Shown here piece after piece: positions 37,003 to 47,187 of a DNA stretch of 64,000 nucleotides. The translations under genes and the position numbers were made by a program. This DNA comes from Myxococcales bacterium 68-20 (GTDB lineage: Bacteria; Myxococcota_A; Polyangia; Polyangiales; Polyangiaceae). Location of the stretch: assembly GCA_001899635.1 (NCBI GenBank), contig MKVQ01000043.1:493962-557961 (forward strand), read 5' to 3'. Position 1 is the stretch's first letter. Every line of letters starts with the position of its first letter. The notes under the pieces were generated by a model, which worked only from the letters and a program-made list of their open reading frames with translations, made no database searches and had not been told where the DNA came from.

Positions 37003-37275
37003 CCGCCTCCGCTAGACGTCGTTCAGCTCGAGGGAGCTCGCCATCCGTAAGCTGACGCGCCCGAGGGTCGCCTCCATGCCCGCCGCTCTCATCGCGCCGA
37101 CTTTACAGCGCATCTCACCCCCCATGGGCGGGGGTGGTCAGCCGAGCGGCCGAGGGTGATCTGATCCAACGCGTCCGCCTCCGAACAAACCGTGATCCAC
37201 CCCCGAGCGTGGTCCGGGCTCCGCCAAATCGCGTAAAATTCGGCAAATTCATGCTCGAGCTAGGAGTGGGACAAG
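37003..37275. other. Intergenic region with a GC hairpin
   Basis: No convincing gene. CACCCCC (37116-37122) pairs with GGGGGTG (37130-37136). The last 20 nt hold AGGAG, the ribosome site for the gene at 37276. Confidence 0.5.
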
Positions 37276-37836
37276 GTGGCACCAAGGTTGCTGATGAGCC
37301 CAACCGTGACTGACCTCGACACCACGCAGCCCGCCGCCAGCACTCCCGAAGCACGCCCCTCCAGCGCGAGGACCTTCTTCACCCGCGCCATGATCGTGCT
37401 CGGCTGCACGATGGGCGTGCTCGCCTGCTCCGGCGCCGACGACGTCGGCTTCGACGACGAGGAGCAGAGCGACGACGACGGAGAGGACAGCTACGAGGGG
37501 ACGAGCGACGAGCTGAAGACCGCCGGTCCGTGCGCGGGCACGGCGATCGATCGCGCGGTGCGATGCGCGCAGGCGAAGGGCGCGCGCATCCTCAGCTACT
37601 ACCGAAGCGCGAAGGACCAGGAGCGCGTGCGGCGAGAGAACCGCTGCACCAACCGCTGCAGCGGCATGGCCGGCTGCGTTCGGCCCACGGCGGGCTGCAC
37701 CTCGTCACCCCACACGCGGTGCCGCGCGGTCGATCTCGTGAACGACGGCGCGCCGGCTACGCGCGCGCAGCTCCGCGCATGCGGGCTCGCGAAGACGACG
37801 ATGCCCCACCGCAACCACTACGACCTCGTCGACTGA
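37276..37836 (+). CDS. M15-peptidase-like lipoprotein
   Basis: 186 residues from GTG 37276 with AGGAG 9 nt upstream. The N-region is long (38 residues) before the hydrophobic core and lipobox LAC (Cys51). An acidic linker leads to a Cys-rich domain: GPCAGTAIDRAVRCAQAKGA, SYYRSAKDQERV, then SPHTRCRAVDL, which fits the zinc-site pattern SxHxxGxAxD of M15 D-Ala-D-Ala peptidases with Cys in place of Gly, and the final HRNHYDL. Likely cell-wall related. Confidence 0.72.
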   Translation: MAPRLLMSPTVTDLDTTQPAASTPEARPSSARTFFTRAMIVLGCTMGVLACSGADDVGFDDEEQSDDDGEDSYEGTSDELKTAGPCAGTAIDRAVRCAQAKGARILSYYRSAKDQERVRRENRCTNRCSGMAGCVRPTAGCTSSPHTRCRAVDLVNDGAPATRAQLRACGLAKTTMPHRNHYDLVD

Positions 37837-38099
37837 TCGATCGCGATCGAGCGCGCGATCCGACCGATACGCCCGCGAGCGTCCGATGAGGGCGCTCGCA
37901 AGGCGAAGCTCGGCTCGGCTGCACACGCGCCCGAGGTGATCGACCTTCAGTCGGCCGCTCGGCTGCGGGGTCGTTCAGCGAGTATGCGACTGCGAAAGGG
38001 GCCACCGACTCCGACGAGCCGCGCGCGCAGGACGCCCGAACGGAGGAGCGAGCCCAGCGATCGCGATGATCGAGAGCTCGCCCTGAGCGAACGGGACGA

Positions 38100-39365
38100 C
38101 TAGCGAACGACCGACTGGCAGCCGAACAGGACCTCGATCTTGGGAGGCGTGTCGCTGCCCTTCGACTGGGCATCCTCGCACGAGAGCGGGCAGAGGAGCA
38201 CCTTCGACGGGCTCTTCGCGTCGTCGTAGTACCAGCCCGCCGTGCCTCCACATGCCGCTTCGTTTGCGACGCGCGGAACGACCACCGCCGGGTTCGTGCC
38301 GTCCGAGACCCGGACGTTGACCGCCTCCGGATCGAGGATGCCGGCATCGGCCTGCGGGATCTCGAGGTCGCATGCGACGCGCGAGGTGGAGACGACCGCC
38401 TCGGCCACGCTGTCGAAGAACGTGGCCCACGCGGCGGCGCCGTCGCAGATCTTCGCGCGAACGCCGCCCGTCTTGTTCACGAGGTCGGTGTAGACCGCGC
38501 CGGAGGCGGTCGGCTGCGTCTTGTTCGGGTACGTGCAGCGGGTGCTCGGCTCGGTGAGCGAGCCCCAGCCGTAGATGCCGCTGAAGACGTAACCCTTGAA
38601 CTGATTCCCACGGCTCGGATGGAGGATCCCCGGCGGGAGCGACCTCGGGTTGCTCGGGCTGCCGTTGAACGGGTTCTTGCCGCCGTTGAACATCTCGAAG
38701 TCGTTCGCGGAGAAGCGCGAGTTGTCATCGGTGACGACGACGATCGACTTCGTCGCATTCGGACGAAGCTCCTGAGACCACGGCTCGCTCCCGTACTCTT
38801 CGCCCTGCCCGTAGAGTGGCGTCTGGTCGAGCGTGCCAAGGAACTGCTCGAGCGGCTGCGTGCTCCTCACGTCCAACGAGGCGTGGAAGAACCGCGGGCC
38901 GTTCCCGCAATCCGCGGTGCCGAGCGGAGGCGGGATGCAGATCGGATGGCGGTTCGAGGTCGGCGTGCTCCCACGCTTCGAGAGCATCACGACCTTGTAG
39001 TCGATGCCCTTCGAGTCGATGAGGTTGGCGAAGGCATTGAGGCCTGCCTGCACCTCGGCGACGGCAGGCGCCATGCTCGAGGAATTGTCGACCATCCAGA
39101 TGATGTCGACCGGCAGCCTCTCGCGCTCGGCCTCGACCGCGGTGGCAGCGCAGGTCACGAAGGACGCGTCACCCGAATCGTCGGGACCTGCGTCGGAGCT
39201 CGGGCCGAAGCCGTTCGGCTCCGGCGTGTCGTCGATCTCCGGAGCACCGGCTTCGTCGCCTGCCCACTCGAATCCAGGTCGACCCCCGCTCTGCGAGCAG
39301 GCAAAGGGCCCAACGACCGCGAGCCCCACGAGCACCGAGAGAGAGAGACGGAAACGCGAGAACAT
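38100..39365 (-). CDS. VWA-like lipoprotein
   Basis: 421 residues. Lipobox FAC (Cys23), acidic linker to about residue 65. The VWA part starts PVDIIWMVDNSSSMAPAV with the metal-site DxSxS, followed by GIDYKVVMLS and later KSIVVVTDDNSRFSANDFE. Internal Cys occur in CIPPPLGTADCG and CTYPNKT; the C-terminus has RVACDLEIPQADAGILDP and CPLSCEDA. It resembles the VWA lipoprotein at 28767 in type but not in sequence. Probably exported and surface attached. Confidence 0.87.
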   Translation of the reverse strand: MFSRFRLSLSVLVGLAVVGPFACSQSGGRPGFEWAGDEAGAPEIDDTPEPNGFGPSSDAGPDDSGDASFVTCAATAVEAERERLPVDIIWMVDNSSSMAPAVAEVQAGLNAFANLIDSKGIDYKVVMLSKRGSTPTSNRHPICIPPPLGTADCGNGPRFFHASLDVRSTQPLEQFLGTLDQTPLYGQGEEYGSEPWSQELRPNATKSIVVVTDDNSRFSANDFEMFNGGKNPFNGSPSNPRSLPPGILHPSRGNQFKGYVFSGIYGWGSLTEPSTRCTYPNKTQPTASGAVYTDLVNKTGGVRAKICDGAAAWATFFDSVAEAVVSTSRVACDLEIPQADAGILDPEAVNVRVSDGTNPAVVVPRVANEAACGGTAGWYYDDAKSPSKVLLCPLSCEDAQSKGSDTPPKIEVLFGCQSVVR

Positions 39366-39436
39366 CAGGACCTCTTCTAGCCGACGAACATCTTCGATCA
39401 GACGAGCATCCCCCCGCGTAACGAGCAGGAGACGTT

Positions 39437-40363
39437 TCAGGGACAGTCGCTTGGCGCGCCGGGCGTCCCCTTGTCGCTACCAGTGACCCACGGGGTCGAG
39501 GACTTGCACCAGTTGGCCGCGACGCCGGCCCCGGCGTACGTGAGCGTCTTCAGCTGGATCGACACCCCGTTCGCGGCATTGCCCAGGCCGAGTGCTCCGT
39601 ACTTCGCGCGTGCGATCTCGGTGGCGCCGCTGAGGAGCACGATCGACCCGGAGTCGCTATTTCCGAGCGTGAGCCGATCCGCGGTGGCCAAGCCCTTGTT
39701 GTACTCGTAGACGACGACACCTGCCGGGACCTTCGCCGCGATCGCCCCAGCCTCCTCGCTCGCGAACACGACGTACGCGCCTGGAGCGATGACGGTACCG
39801 GCGCGGATCGTGTGGGTGTGGACCGGGCTCGTGCCGTCTTTGAGCACGAGACCGCTCAAGTCGCGCGCCGTCGCGGCGGTGTTGTGGAGCTCGATCCACT
39901 CCTCTTTCGTCTCGGTACCGGACGGGTTGTACATGACCTCGGAGATGACGATCTCTCCTTGGGCCGGCTTCACCGAGCCGCCGTCGCCCGGGTCCCCACC
40001 GCCATCGCCAGCGTCGCCAGCGTCATCACCGGCGTCGCCAGCGTCCTTCCCGCCGTCGCCCGCGTCGCCCGCGTCCTTCCCAGCGTCGCCCGCATCCTTC
40101 CCGGCGTCGTCCGTCCCCGCATCGTCGTCGGTCGTCGGATCGCCGTTCCCGGAGTCCTTTTCACCGACCACGTCGTCGTCGTCGTCGTCGCCGCCCTTCG
40201 CACCGTCGACCGCGCGCGCGTCCTTCTTGCCGCTGTCGGCTCCCGCGTCGCTGCCGAGCGCCTCGTCGTCGACCTCGGCGCTCGTGGCGCACCCGACGGC
40301 GACGGCGGCGGTCGAGAGGAGCGCGATACGAAGGAGAACCGCGGAACGGAGGTTACGAGCCAT
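39437..40363 (-). CDS. Lamin-tail-domain lipoprotein
   Basis: 308 residues from ATG 40363. Lipobox AVGC (Cys25). Residues 45-135 are an extreme acidic low-complexity linker built from DAGKDAGDAGDGG. The last 160 residues are a lamin tail domain: GEIVISEVMYNPSGTE, EEWIELHNTAATARDLSGLV, TIAPGAYVVFA-like ending and ATADRLTLGNSDSGSIVLL, then GVSIQLKTLTYAG. Bacterial LTD proteins are secreted and often linked to surface or extracellular enzyme complexes. Confidence 0.9.
   Translation of the reverse strand: MARNLRSAVLLRIALLSTAAVAVGCATSAEVDDEALGSDAGADSGKKDARAVDGAKGGDDDDDDVVGEKDSGNGDPTTDDDAGTDDAGKDAGDAGKDAGDAGDGGKDAGDAGDDAGDAGDGGGDPGDGGSVKPAQGEIVISEVMYNPSGTETKEEWIELHNTAATARDLSGLVLKDGTSPVHTHTIRAGTVIAPGAYVVFASEEAGAIAAKVPAGVVVYEYNKGLATADRLTLGNSDSGSIVLLSGATEIARAKYGALGLGNAANGVSIQLKTLTYAGAGVAANWCKSSTPWVTGSDKGTPGAPSDCP
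39990..40130 (-). repeat. Low-complexity GACGCNGGNGAC-type repeat
   Basis: Coding repeat of short imperfect units for Asp-Ala-Gly and Lys-Asp-Ala-Gly in the lamin-tail lipoprotein linker. Repeat number could vary. Confidence 0.7.
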
Positions 40364-40825
40364 TTGCGGTTGCCTTATCCGCTGGTCGTCGCACGCCTGC
40401 AAGAAGGGTCATCCCCTCGAATGTTAGAGCCTGGCGATTTTTCGAGGCGTCCTTTCTCGTGTTGCCGATTCGTTGCGCGCCGAAAGGTGCACCTCTGCAG
40501 GGGGCTCGGGCGCGAGCACCAAACTCGTCGCTCGACGAAGCCGAGCTTGCGCAAGTTCTCGCGCATTCCAGCGTCAGCGGACGGCAGATCGGATCCCCGG
40601 CGACGGGCCCGCGACGAGCCCGCCGGCCCTGCCAACCGGGGAGCGACGATGGCGGATCCGAGAGCGTGTCTCGTCGACACTCGACGCGCGCTCTCCTTCA
40701 TCCAGCCCCGGGACGGACCGTGCGTCGGCCGTCGGGGGCGGCCACCTTCCGCACGAACATGCGCCGGGCGCCCCCGCGCGACATCCCTACATCGCGGGCA
40801 CCACGATCTGTAGCATGAGCTGACG
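40364..40825. other. Intergenic region before isocitrate lyase
   Basis: 462 nt between divergent genes. It contains one copy of the dispersed repeat (40475-40530). No gene supported. Confidence 0.5.
40475..40530. repeat. Dispersed intergenic repeat, copy 1 (degenerate)
   Basis: Shares ordered blocks with 47188-47241: GCGCCGAAAGGTGCACCTCTGC (versus GGGCCGAAGGCCCACCTCTGC), then GGGCGCGAGCACCAAACTCG. Same orientation. The first hairpin is weakened and the second is degenerate. Confidence 0.5.
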
Positions 40826-43078
40826 ATGACGACCCTCGACGAACAGATCACCGCGATGCGCCGCTGGTTCGACTCGCCCCGATTCGCGGGCATCAGACGG
40901 CTCTACACGCCACGCGAGGTCGTCGAGCAGCGCGGCACGATCCGCGACGAGTACGCCGTCGCGCGTGATACCGCCGCCGCATTCCACGCGCGGCTCCGCG
41001 AGCTCTTCGTGACGCGCAAGTGCATGACGTCGTTCGGCCCGTACTCCCCGGGCGAGGCGGTGGCGATGAAGCGCACGGGAATCGAAGGCATCTACGTCGG
41101 CGGCTGGGCCACGAGCGCGAAAGGCTCCGCCGACGAGGATCCGGGGCCCGATCTCGCGAGCTACCCGCTCAGCCGCGTGCCCGACGAGGCGCGTTCGATC
41201 GTCCGCGCCCTCCTCACCGCCGACCGGAACGAGTTCCACGCACGGCTTCGCATGAGCGAAGAGCAGCGCAAGGCGACGCCCGCCGTCGACTACCGCCCCT
41301 TCATCATCGCGGACGCCGATACCGGCCACGGCGGCGACGCCCACGTGCGCAACCTGATCCGCCGCTTCGTCGAGGCGGGCGTGCCCGGCTACCACATCGA
41401 GGACCAGAAGCCGGGCGTGAAGAAGTGCGGCCACCAGGGCGGCAAGGTGCTCGTCTCCGAGGACGAGCAGATCAAGCGCCTCAGCGCGGCCCGCTTCCAG
41501 CTCGACATCATGCAGGTCCCCGGCATCATCGTCGCGCGCACGGACGCCGAGTCCGCCACGCTGCTCGATGGTCGAAGCGACGAGCGCGACCAACCGTTCA
41601 TCCTCGGCGCGACCAACCCGAGCGTGCCTTCGTTCAAGATCGCGTTCCTCGCGATCCTGCGCGCGCTCCACCGTCGCGGCGTCGAGGAGCTCACGGGCTA
41701 CCAGATCTACGCGACCAGCGACGAGGAGCTCGCGACGGCAGACGCGTGGCACGCGCGCGCCGGCCTCACCGCGCTCTTCGATGACGCGGTCGCGGTCTAC
41801 GACAAGTCGGGCCGCACCGCCGCCGATGCGGCGCTCGACAAGGTGTTCGATCGCTTCGTCGACGTCTGGCAGGCCGAGGCCAACGTGAAGACGTACGCCG
41901 AGGCTGTCGCCGAGGTGATTCGCTTCCGCGCAGCCGAGGGCGTGAAGCTCGCAATGACCGAAGCCGAGTGGCTCGAGTCGATGAAGACCGCGTCGTTCTA
42001 CCAGATCGGTGTGAAGGCGAAGGCGCTCGGCCTCACCGTGGTGTGGGACTGCGAGCACGCCAAGACGCCGGACGGCTACTACCAGGTACGCGGTGGCATC
42101 GACTACGCGATCGCGAAGTCGCTCGCCGCTGCGCCCTACGCCGACGTCCTCTGGATGGAGACGAAGACGGCCGATCTCCATGACGCCAAGGTCTTCGCCG
42201 ACGCGATCCACGCGAAGTTCCCCGATCGGATGCTCGCGTACAACCTGTCACCGTCGTTCAACTGGGACAGCACCGGGATGACGGACGAACAGATGCGGCG
42301 CTTCCCCGAGGAGCTCGGGAAGCTCGGCTTCGTGTTCAACTTCATCACGTACGGCGGTCACCAGATCGACGGCCTCGCCGGCGAGGAGTTCGCGACGGCC
42401 CTCCGCCAGGACGGGATGCTCGCGCTCGCGCGGCTGCAGCGGAAATTCCGCCTCCTCGAGTCGCCGTACCGGACGCCGCAGACGCTCGTCGGTGGCCCCC
42501 GCGCGGACGCTGCGCTCATGTCGCTCTCCGGGCGCACGGCGACGACGAAAGCGATGGGCGTCGGCTCGACTCAGTTCCAGCACCTCATCCAGACCGAGGT
42601 CCCGCCGAAGACCCTCGAGGGCTGGCTCGACATCTGGCGCAAGCACCACGCGATCGCGAAGCCGTTCAAGGTGACGCTCCGGCCGCTCAGCGCCGGCTCC
42701 CAGGTGCTCGAGCTCGCGATCGCAGGAGACGGCACGAAGGCCGCGAACGTGATCTTCGAGCCGATCCAGGATCGTCAGGGCCGGAACATCCTCTCCATCC
42801 GCGACCAGAACACCTTCGACGCGAGCCTCCAGAAGAAGCGCCTCATGACGCTGGCGCAGCTCTTCTTGATTCATCGCTACAAGATCGACTCGCTCCACTA
42901 CCTGACGCCGACCGACGACAACAAGCGGCAGACGGAAGGAATGAAGCGGCACGAGATCTTCAGCGCCGTGAACGACGAGGTCGGGCAGATCATCGTGGCC
43001 GACGTGAACAAAGAGCGGGTGAAGACGCTGGCCGCGGCCGATCGCGCCGCGTTGACCGCCCTCATCACGGAGAAGTGA
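40826..43078 (+). CDS. aceA: Isocitrate lyase, large (ICL2-like) form
   Basis: 750 residues, longer than the usual 430-540. It cleaves isocitrate to succinate and glyoxylate in the glyoxylate shunt. The catalytic loop [12 protein letters not shown] (active Cys) lies near 192-203; other blocks are [19 protein letters not shown] and [20 protein letters not shown]. Residues from about 600 form an extra domain ([38 protein letters not shown]) comparable to the regulatory C-terminal extension of mycobacterial ICL2. Alone on its strand. Confidence 0.94.
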   Translation: MTTLDEQITAMRRWFDSPRFAGIRRLYTPREVVEQRGTIRDEYAVARDTAAAFHARLRELFVTRKCMTSFGPYSPGEAVAMKRTGIEGIYVGGWATSAKGSADEDPGPDLASYPLSRVPDEARSIVRALLTADRNEFHARLRMSEEQRKATPAVDYRPFIIADADTGHGGDAHVRNLIRRFVEAGVPGYHIEDQKPGVKKCGHQGGKVLVSEDEQIKRLSAARFQLDIMQVPGIIVARTDAESATLLDGRSDERDQPFILGATNPSVPSFKIAFLAILRALHRRGVEELTGYQIYATSDEELATADAWHARAGLTALFDDAVAVYDKSGRTAADAALDKVFDRFVDVWQAEANVKTYAEAVAEVIRFRAAEGVKLAMTEAEWLESMKTASFYQIGVKAKALGLTVVWDCEHAKTPDGYYQVRGGIDYAIAKSLAAAPYADVLWMETKTADLHDAKVFADAIHAKFPDRMLAYNLSPSFNWDSTGMTDEQMRRFPEELGKLGFVFNFITYGGHQIDGLAGEEFATALRQDGMLALARLQRKFRLLESPYRTPQTLVGGPRADAALMSLSGRTATTKAMGVGSTQFQHLIQTEVPPKTLEGWLDIWRKHHAIAKPFKVTLRPLSAGSQVLELAIAGDGTKAANVIFEPIQDRQGRNILSIRDQNTFDASLQKKRLMTLAQLFLIHRYKIDSLHYLTPTDDNKRQTEGMKRHEIFSAVNDEVGQIIVADVNKERVKTLAAADRAALTALITEK

Positions 43079-43209
43079 AGCGTCCACCGCCGTGCGCGAC
43101 GACGACGTCGCGCACGTGCGGCGAGCGCGACGCGGCTCTCGCGCCGGCCGCGGCGTGACCTCGAGCGCCTCGGGCATACCGCATGCTCCGGCCAGCGCGA
43201 GGAAACGCC

Positions 43210-43740
43210 ATGACCTTCCATCCTCCTTCGCTCTCGGTCGTCTTCATCCTCGGCGTGTCCGCGCTCACCGCATGCGGCGGCGCGCGATCTCGCTCCAACG
43301 TCCCATCGACCGCGCTGCCCCCCACGGTCACGAGCGCCACCATCCGACCGGCGGGGAACCTCGGCGTGTCGGACGAGATCGCACGCATGTGCAATATACA
43401 ATTGAATGACACGACGAGCGCACCGCGGTACGAGTTCGACAAGAGCGACCTCCAGCCCGGCGACCGAGCGACGCTCGCGAAGGTCGCCGAGTGCCTCACG
43501 ACGGGTGCGCTGAGAGGGCGCTCCCTCCAGCTCATCGGGCGAGCCGACACGCGCGGCGAGTCAAATTACAACATGGCGCTCGGCGCCGAGCGCGCAGGCG
43601 GCGTCGCCGACTATCTCGCGCATCTCGGCATCGCGCGATCCCGCCTGGCCGTGACCTCGCGCGGAGAGCTCGACGCCGTTGGCGTCGACGACGCTGGCTG
43701 GCAAATCGATCGCCGCGTCGACATCGTCCTCGCGAAATGA
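43210..43740 (+). CDS. OmpA-family peptidoglycan-associated lipoprotein
   Basis: 176 residues from ATG 43210, GAGGAAA upstream. Lipobox TAC (Cys22). The OmpA-like domain (about 70-176) has RYEFDKSDLQPGDRATLAKV, then LQLIGRADTRGESNYNMALG, ERAGGVADYLAHLGI and the final DRRVDIVLAK. The usual GHTD is RADT but the Asp and following Arg needed for peptidoglycan binding are present. It should tether the outer membrane to the wall. Confidence 0.92.
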   Translation: MTFHPPSLSVVFILGVSALTACGGARSRSNVPSTALPPTVTSATIRPAGNLGVSDEIARMCNIQLNDTTSAPRYEFDKSDLQPGDRATLAKVAECLTTGALRGRSLQLIGRADTRGESNYNMALGAERAGGVADYLAHLGIARSRLAVTSRGELDAVGVDDAGWQIDRRVDIVLAK

Positions 43741-43821
43741 TTCGCGCCGGCCCTCGCGTGGCCGAGCTTGCGTGCTTCTTGCTCCGCTCGCGGGACTCCC
43801 TGTTCGGGAAGGAGATCCGCG

Positions 43822-45102
43822 ATGACGATCACCGCACGTTGGAAGCGCTCCTGCTTTGTGGCCGTCGCCGCGGCGCTAACGTCCCTGTCCGTCGCTGCCT
43901 GCGAGGAGGACGGCAATCCCTTCTCGGCGGTGTGCTGCACCGAGTTCAAGGTCGGCGCCGATCTCTCCTCGACGGACTTCGGGCTGGAAGGCGAGGTCCG
44001 CGGGCAGTTCCTCGCGTTCGCCCAGGCCTCTTCCGACCTGGCCGCCACCGCGGCCGCGGCGCTCAACGACGTCCAGACGGCATGCCGCAACGTCGCCGTG
44101 GAGCTCGGCGCCTCCGAAGAGGAGATCGTGCGCGCGGAGCAGGAGCCCGAGCGAGAGCGGACCACCGAGCTCTGTCGTCTCGCCGTGGCGCAGATCAAGG
44201 CGCGGGTGACCGCGCGCGTGGAGCTCGACGTCGCGTTCCAGCCGCCCGTGTGCGAGATCGCAGTGCAGGCAAAGGCGCGCTGCGAAGCCGCGTGCAGCGC
44301 GTCGGGCACGTGCAACGTCAGGGTGAATCCGCCCATCTGCAAGGGCGGCAGGCTCGAGATCGTCTGCAAGGGCGAATGCACCGCGAAGGGCGAAGCCCGG
44401 CTCTACTGTGAGGGCAGCTGCACCGGCAACTGCGAGGGCACGTGCACCGCGCAGGGCGGCGTGCGCTGCAACGGCCGATGCGAGGGGACGTGCACCGCCG
44501 AGGGCAGCGCGACCGGCCAGGCCTTCGACGCACAAGGCAACTGCATCGGAACGTGCCAGGGCACGTGCTCGGCGACGCCGCCCGGCGTGCGCTGCGAGGG
44601 CTCGTGCAAAGGTCAGTGCGACGCAACGTGCCGCGCAGAGGCGAACGCCACCGTGACCTGCGACGGCCAGTGCTCCGGAGACTACGAGCCGCTCCGTTGC
44701 CAGGGCGGCACGCTCGAAGGCGGCTGCAAAGTAGAAGGGAGCTGCAACGCGAACTGCGAGGCGAGCGCGACTGCTCGCGCCGAGTGCCGCCCGCCGGAGG
44801 TCGTCGTGAAGGCACGCGCTGCGGTCGATCCGGAGCTCGCTCGCTACCTCAAGGTGCTCGAAAGGAACCTTCCGCCGCTGCTCGTCGTGCTGAAGGCGCG
44901 AGGGCAGACCTTCGTCGACATCGCCGCGAGGGTGGCGTCCTCCGCGGGCTCCACCGGATCGGCGGCCGTCTCGGGCAGGCTCGGAGTCCGGGCCACGGCG
45001 TGCCTCTTCCCGATCGCGACGACGATCGGAGAGGCGGCGGTGAATGCAAAGGTCTCCGTGGAGGCCTCGGCGAACGTCGTCGGATCGATGGGCGTCCGCT
45101 GA
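43822..45102 (+). CDS. Cysteine-repeat lipoprotein
   Basis: 426 residues from ATG 43822, GGAAGGAGATC upstream. Lipobox VAAC (Cys27). Residues 30-150 are helical with few Cys; then 160-340 hold about 45 Cys in short alternating units such as CEGSCTGNCEGTCTAQG, CNGRCEGTCTAEG, CIGTCQGTCSATPPG, CEGSCKGQCDATC and CDGQCSGDY, with the pattern C-x2-3-C-x3-C. The C-terminal 100 residues are Cys-poor. Such rods are known in Polyangiales surface proteins; role unknown. Confidence 0.88.
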   Translation: MTITARWKRSCFVAVAAALTSLSVAACEEDGNPFSAVCCTEFKVGADLSSTDFGLEGEVRGQFLAFAQASSDLAATAAAALNDVQTACRNVAVELGASEEEIVRAEQEPERERTTELCRLAVAQIKARVTARVELDVAFQPPVCEIAVQAKARCEAACSASGTCNVRVNPPICKGGRLEIVCKGECTAKGEARLYCEGSCTGNCEGTCTAQGGVRCNGRCEGTCTAEGSATGQAFDAQGNCIGTCQGTCSATPPGVRCEGSCKGQCDATCRAEANATVTCDGQCSGDYEPLRCQGGTLEGGCKVEGSCNANCEASATARAECRPPEVVVKARAAVDPELARYLKVLERNLPPLLVVLKARGQTFVDIAARVASSAGSTGSAAVSGRLGVRATACLFPIATTIGEAAVNAKVSVEASANVVGSMGVR

Positions 45103-45144
45103 CCTCGGCGAGCAGTCGGGCTCGGGCTCGGGTCGGAAACGCGG

Positions 45145-47133
45145 CTACGCCGCCTCCGTCGCGTCGCTGCGCACCAGGATGCCCTGCTCGGCGAGATGCG
45201 CGCGCACCTCGTTCGTCATGACCTGCTCGATCTCCTCGCGGCTGGCGAACAGACTCCAGACGTCTTGGCCGTCGTCTTCCGCAGGCGCGACGCTCGTGGC
45301 GAGCTCACGCACCCACCGGACGCGGTCGACCGGCTTCGGGTGGCTGTCGTAGGGAGAAGGCTCGCGCTCCATCGCGCTGGTGACGGAGTCCTCGATCGCG
45401 GTCTCGGCGCGCTTCTCCTCGGGCTCGTATCGATAGAGGTTCGCGAGCGGCCGGGACTTGTCGACCACCTCTCCCAACGTCGCGTTCACGTGGGCGTCGA
45501 ACTCGATGCTGCGGCGGACGACGTGCGAGAGCCCGCTCGCGAATGCCTCCGGCCCGTACGCGAACGCGGCGATGCGATCGGCCATCACCTCCTGCAGGCG
45601 TGAGGCGCCTTGCGAGATCCGGAGGAACGTCCGCTGGAAGCCGAGGACGAAGAGCCACGCCGGGTTGTACCAGGCGGCCGCTCCGCGCTGAGCGAGGCCG
45701 ATGGCCGTGAGGAGAAGGGAACGACGCACCGAGAGCGCCATGCCGCCTCCCGCGGTGTCGCGATTGGAGAAGTGCCCGTATTCGTGAGCGAGGATGGCCT
45801 TGAACGGCCTGAGCGTCATGCCGTCGAGCACGCCGACCCCCAGGACGAGGCACCGCTCCGTCGTTCCGCGAAGCTGGCGGAGCATGCTGCCGCGTTCGAG
45901 CACGGCGATGTCGGTATGCGGTGTCAGGTAGACCCGGTCGACGATGCGTGTGCCGACTCGAGCCGCGACCTCCTCGACGACGGCCGCGAGCCGAGGGTGC
46001 TTCCGTAGATCGACGGAGAGACCGGGATCGACGTCGCGCGTACGCATGAAGATGCTCTTCACGACGCTCACGACCGAGAAGCCGACGATCGAGATGATCA
46101 CGAGGACGAGGTAGATCGGGATCCGGCCTACATAGAAGAAGGCGAGGATCAGCCCGCCCCCGAGGAGCACCGAGAGCAACAGGACGAGCGGGAGAGAGAC
46201 GTAATAGTAGAGGCTCGCGGCATGGATCACCGCGCGGTAGAGACTGCGGAGGGGGCCGCCCCCTCGAGTCGCGCCCTCGTCCGGAGAGAGCTGGCGCACG
46301 AATCGAAGCGTCGCGGCGCTCAGGGCTCCGCCGACGCCGAAGAGGACGGCGAGCCCGACGAGCCAGAGCGCGAACACGGCGAGGAGCCGCTTCCCCCATC
46401 GGAAGAGCGGCGGCTCGCTCGCATCGACGGCACGCGTGAGCCGATCGACCGTCGCCGGGTCGAGGCCGAGTCTGCGGGCGGTCGCGATCGAATCATAGGC
46501 AGCGCCGCGATCGCCGCGCATGACCGCCGCGAACGTCGCGCACACGTGCGACTCGGGCTCGCTCGGAGCGATGCGCAGGAGCGCCTCCGCGCTGACGTCG
46601 AGGTCCGAGACGCTCTCCGCACGGAGCGCCACCTCACAGCGCACCATCTGCATGTCCGGATCGCTCGGCAGACGATCGGTGGCACGACGCACGAGGCCGA
46701 GCGCCTCGCTCTTCTCGCGCTCCCCAGGCGCACCGCCGTCGGAAGAGATCAGCGTGAGCGCGACCGCGACTGCGTTCTCGGGCGTGTCTTCGAGCGCCTG
46801 CGCCTGCCTCGCTAGCTCGATCCCTTCCAAGCGCCGGCCGTTGTGCGCGAGCAGCACGGCCCGGCGGCGCATCGCCGGGGTGAAGCGCGGCGCCAGCGCG
46901 CTCACCTCGGCCAGCAGCGCGATCGCCCGCGTCGGATCGGTCCGCTCACTCGCCTCGATCGCCTCGCGAAAGATCGGGACGGCCTCGGGCTTCTCCTTGC
47001 GGAGCTCCTCCGTGAGCTTCTCGTTCCACGCGACCCGCCGCTGCTCGGCGCTGGCGGCAACCGCGGGCCGAGCCGACACGAGCAACGCGCACGCGATCAG
47101 AACGAGAAGGACGAACGAACGCGCAACGGTCAT
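45145..47133 (-). CDS. Membrane-bound M48-family metallopeptidase with TPR-like N-terminus
   Basis: 662 residues from ATG 47133. Signal sequence VLLVLIACALLVSARPAVA, then helical repeats (about 30-210), and membrane helices around 235-260 and 300-360. The protease part has the zinc motif FKAILAHEYGHFSN (HExxH) with the third ligand Glu in SRLQEVMADRIAAFAYG, as in HtpX/Ste24. Residues after SPYDSHPKPVDRVRWVREL end the protein. It probably degrades misfolded membrane proteins. The ribosome site carries an 8-G tract. Confidence 0.92.
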   Translation of the reverse strand: MTVARSFVLLVLIACALLVSARPAVAASAEQRRVAWNEKLTEELRKEKPEAVPIFREAIEASERTDPTRAIALLAEVSALAPRFTPAMRRRAVLLAHNGRRLEGIELARQAQALEDTPENAVAVALTLISSDGGAPGEREKSEALGLVRRATDRLPSDPDMQMVRCEVALRAESVSDLDVSAEALLRIAPSEPESHVCATFAAVMRGDRGAAYDSIATARRLGLDPATVDRLTRAVDASEPPLFRWGKRLLAVFALWLVGLAVLFGVGGALSAATLRFVRQLSPDEGATRGGGPLRSLYRAVIHAASLYYYVSLPLVLLLSVLLGGGLILAFFYVGRIPIYLVLVIISIVGFSVVSVVKSIFMRTRDVDPGLSVDLRKHPRLAAVVEEVAARVGTRIVDRVYLTPHTDIAVLERGSMLRQLRGTTERCLVLGVGVLDGMTLRPFKAILAHEYGHFSNRDTAGGGMALSVRRSLLLTAIGLAQRGAAAWYNPAWLFVLGFQRTFLRISQGASRLQEVMADRIAAFAYGPEAFASGLSHVVRRSIEFDAHVNATLGEVVDKSRPLANLYRYEPEEKRAETAIEDSVTSAMEREPSPYDSHPKPVDRVRWVRELATSVAPAEDDGQDVWSLFASREEIEQVMTNEVRAHLAEQGILVRSDATEAA

Positions 47134-47187
47134 GGCACTCCCCCCCCCAGAGAGCCGGTGGGCTCTCTCGAGTCGCACAAATTCTAC

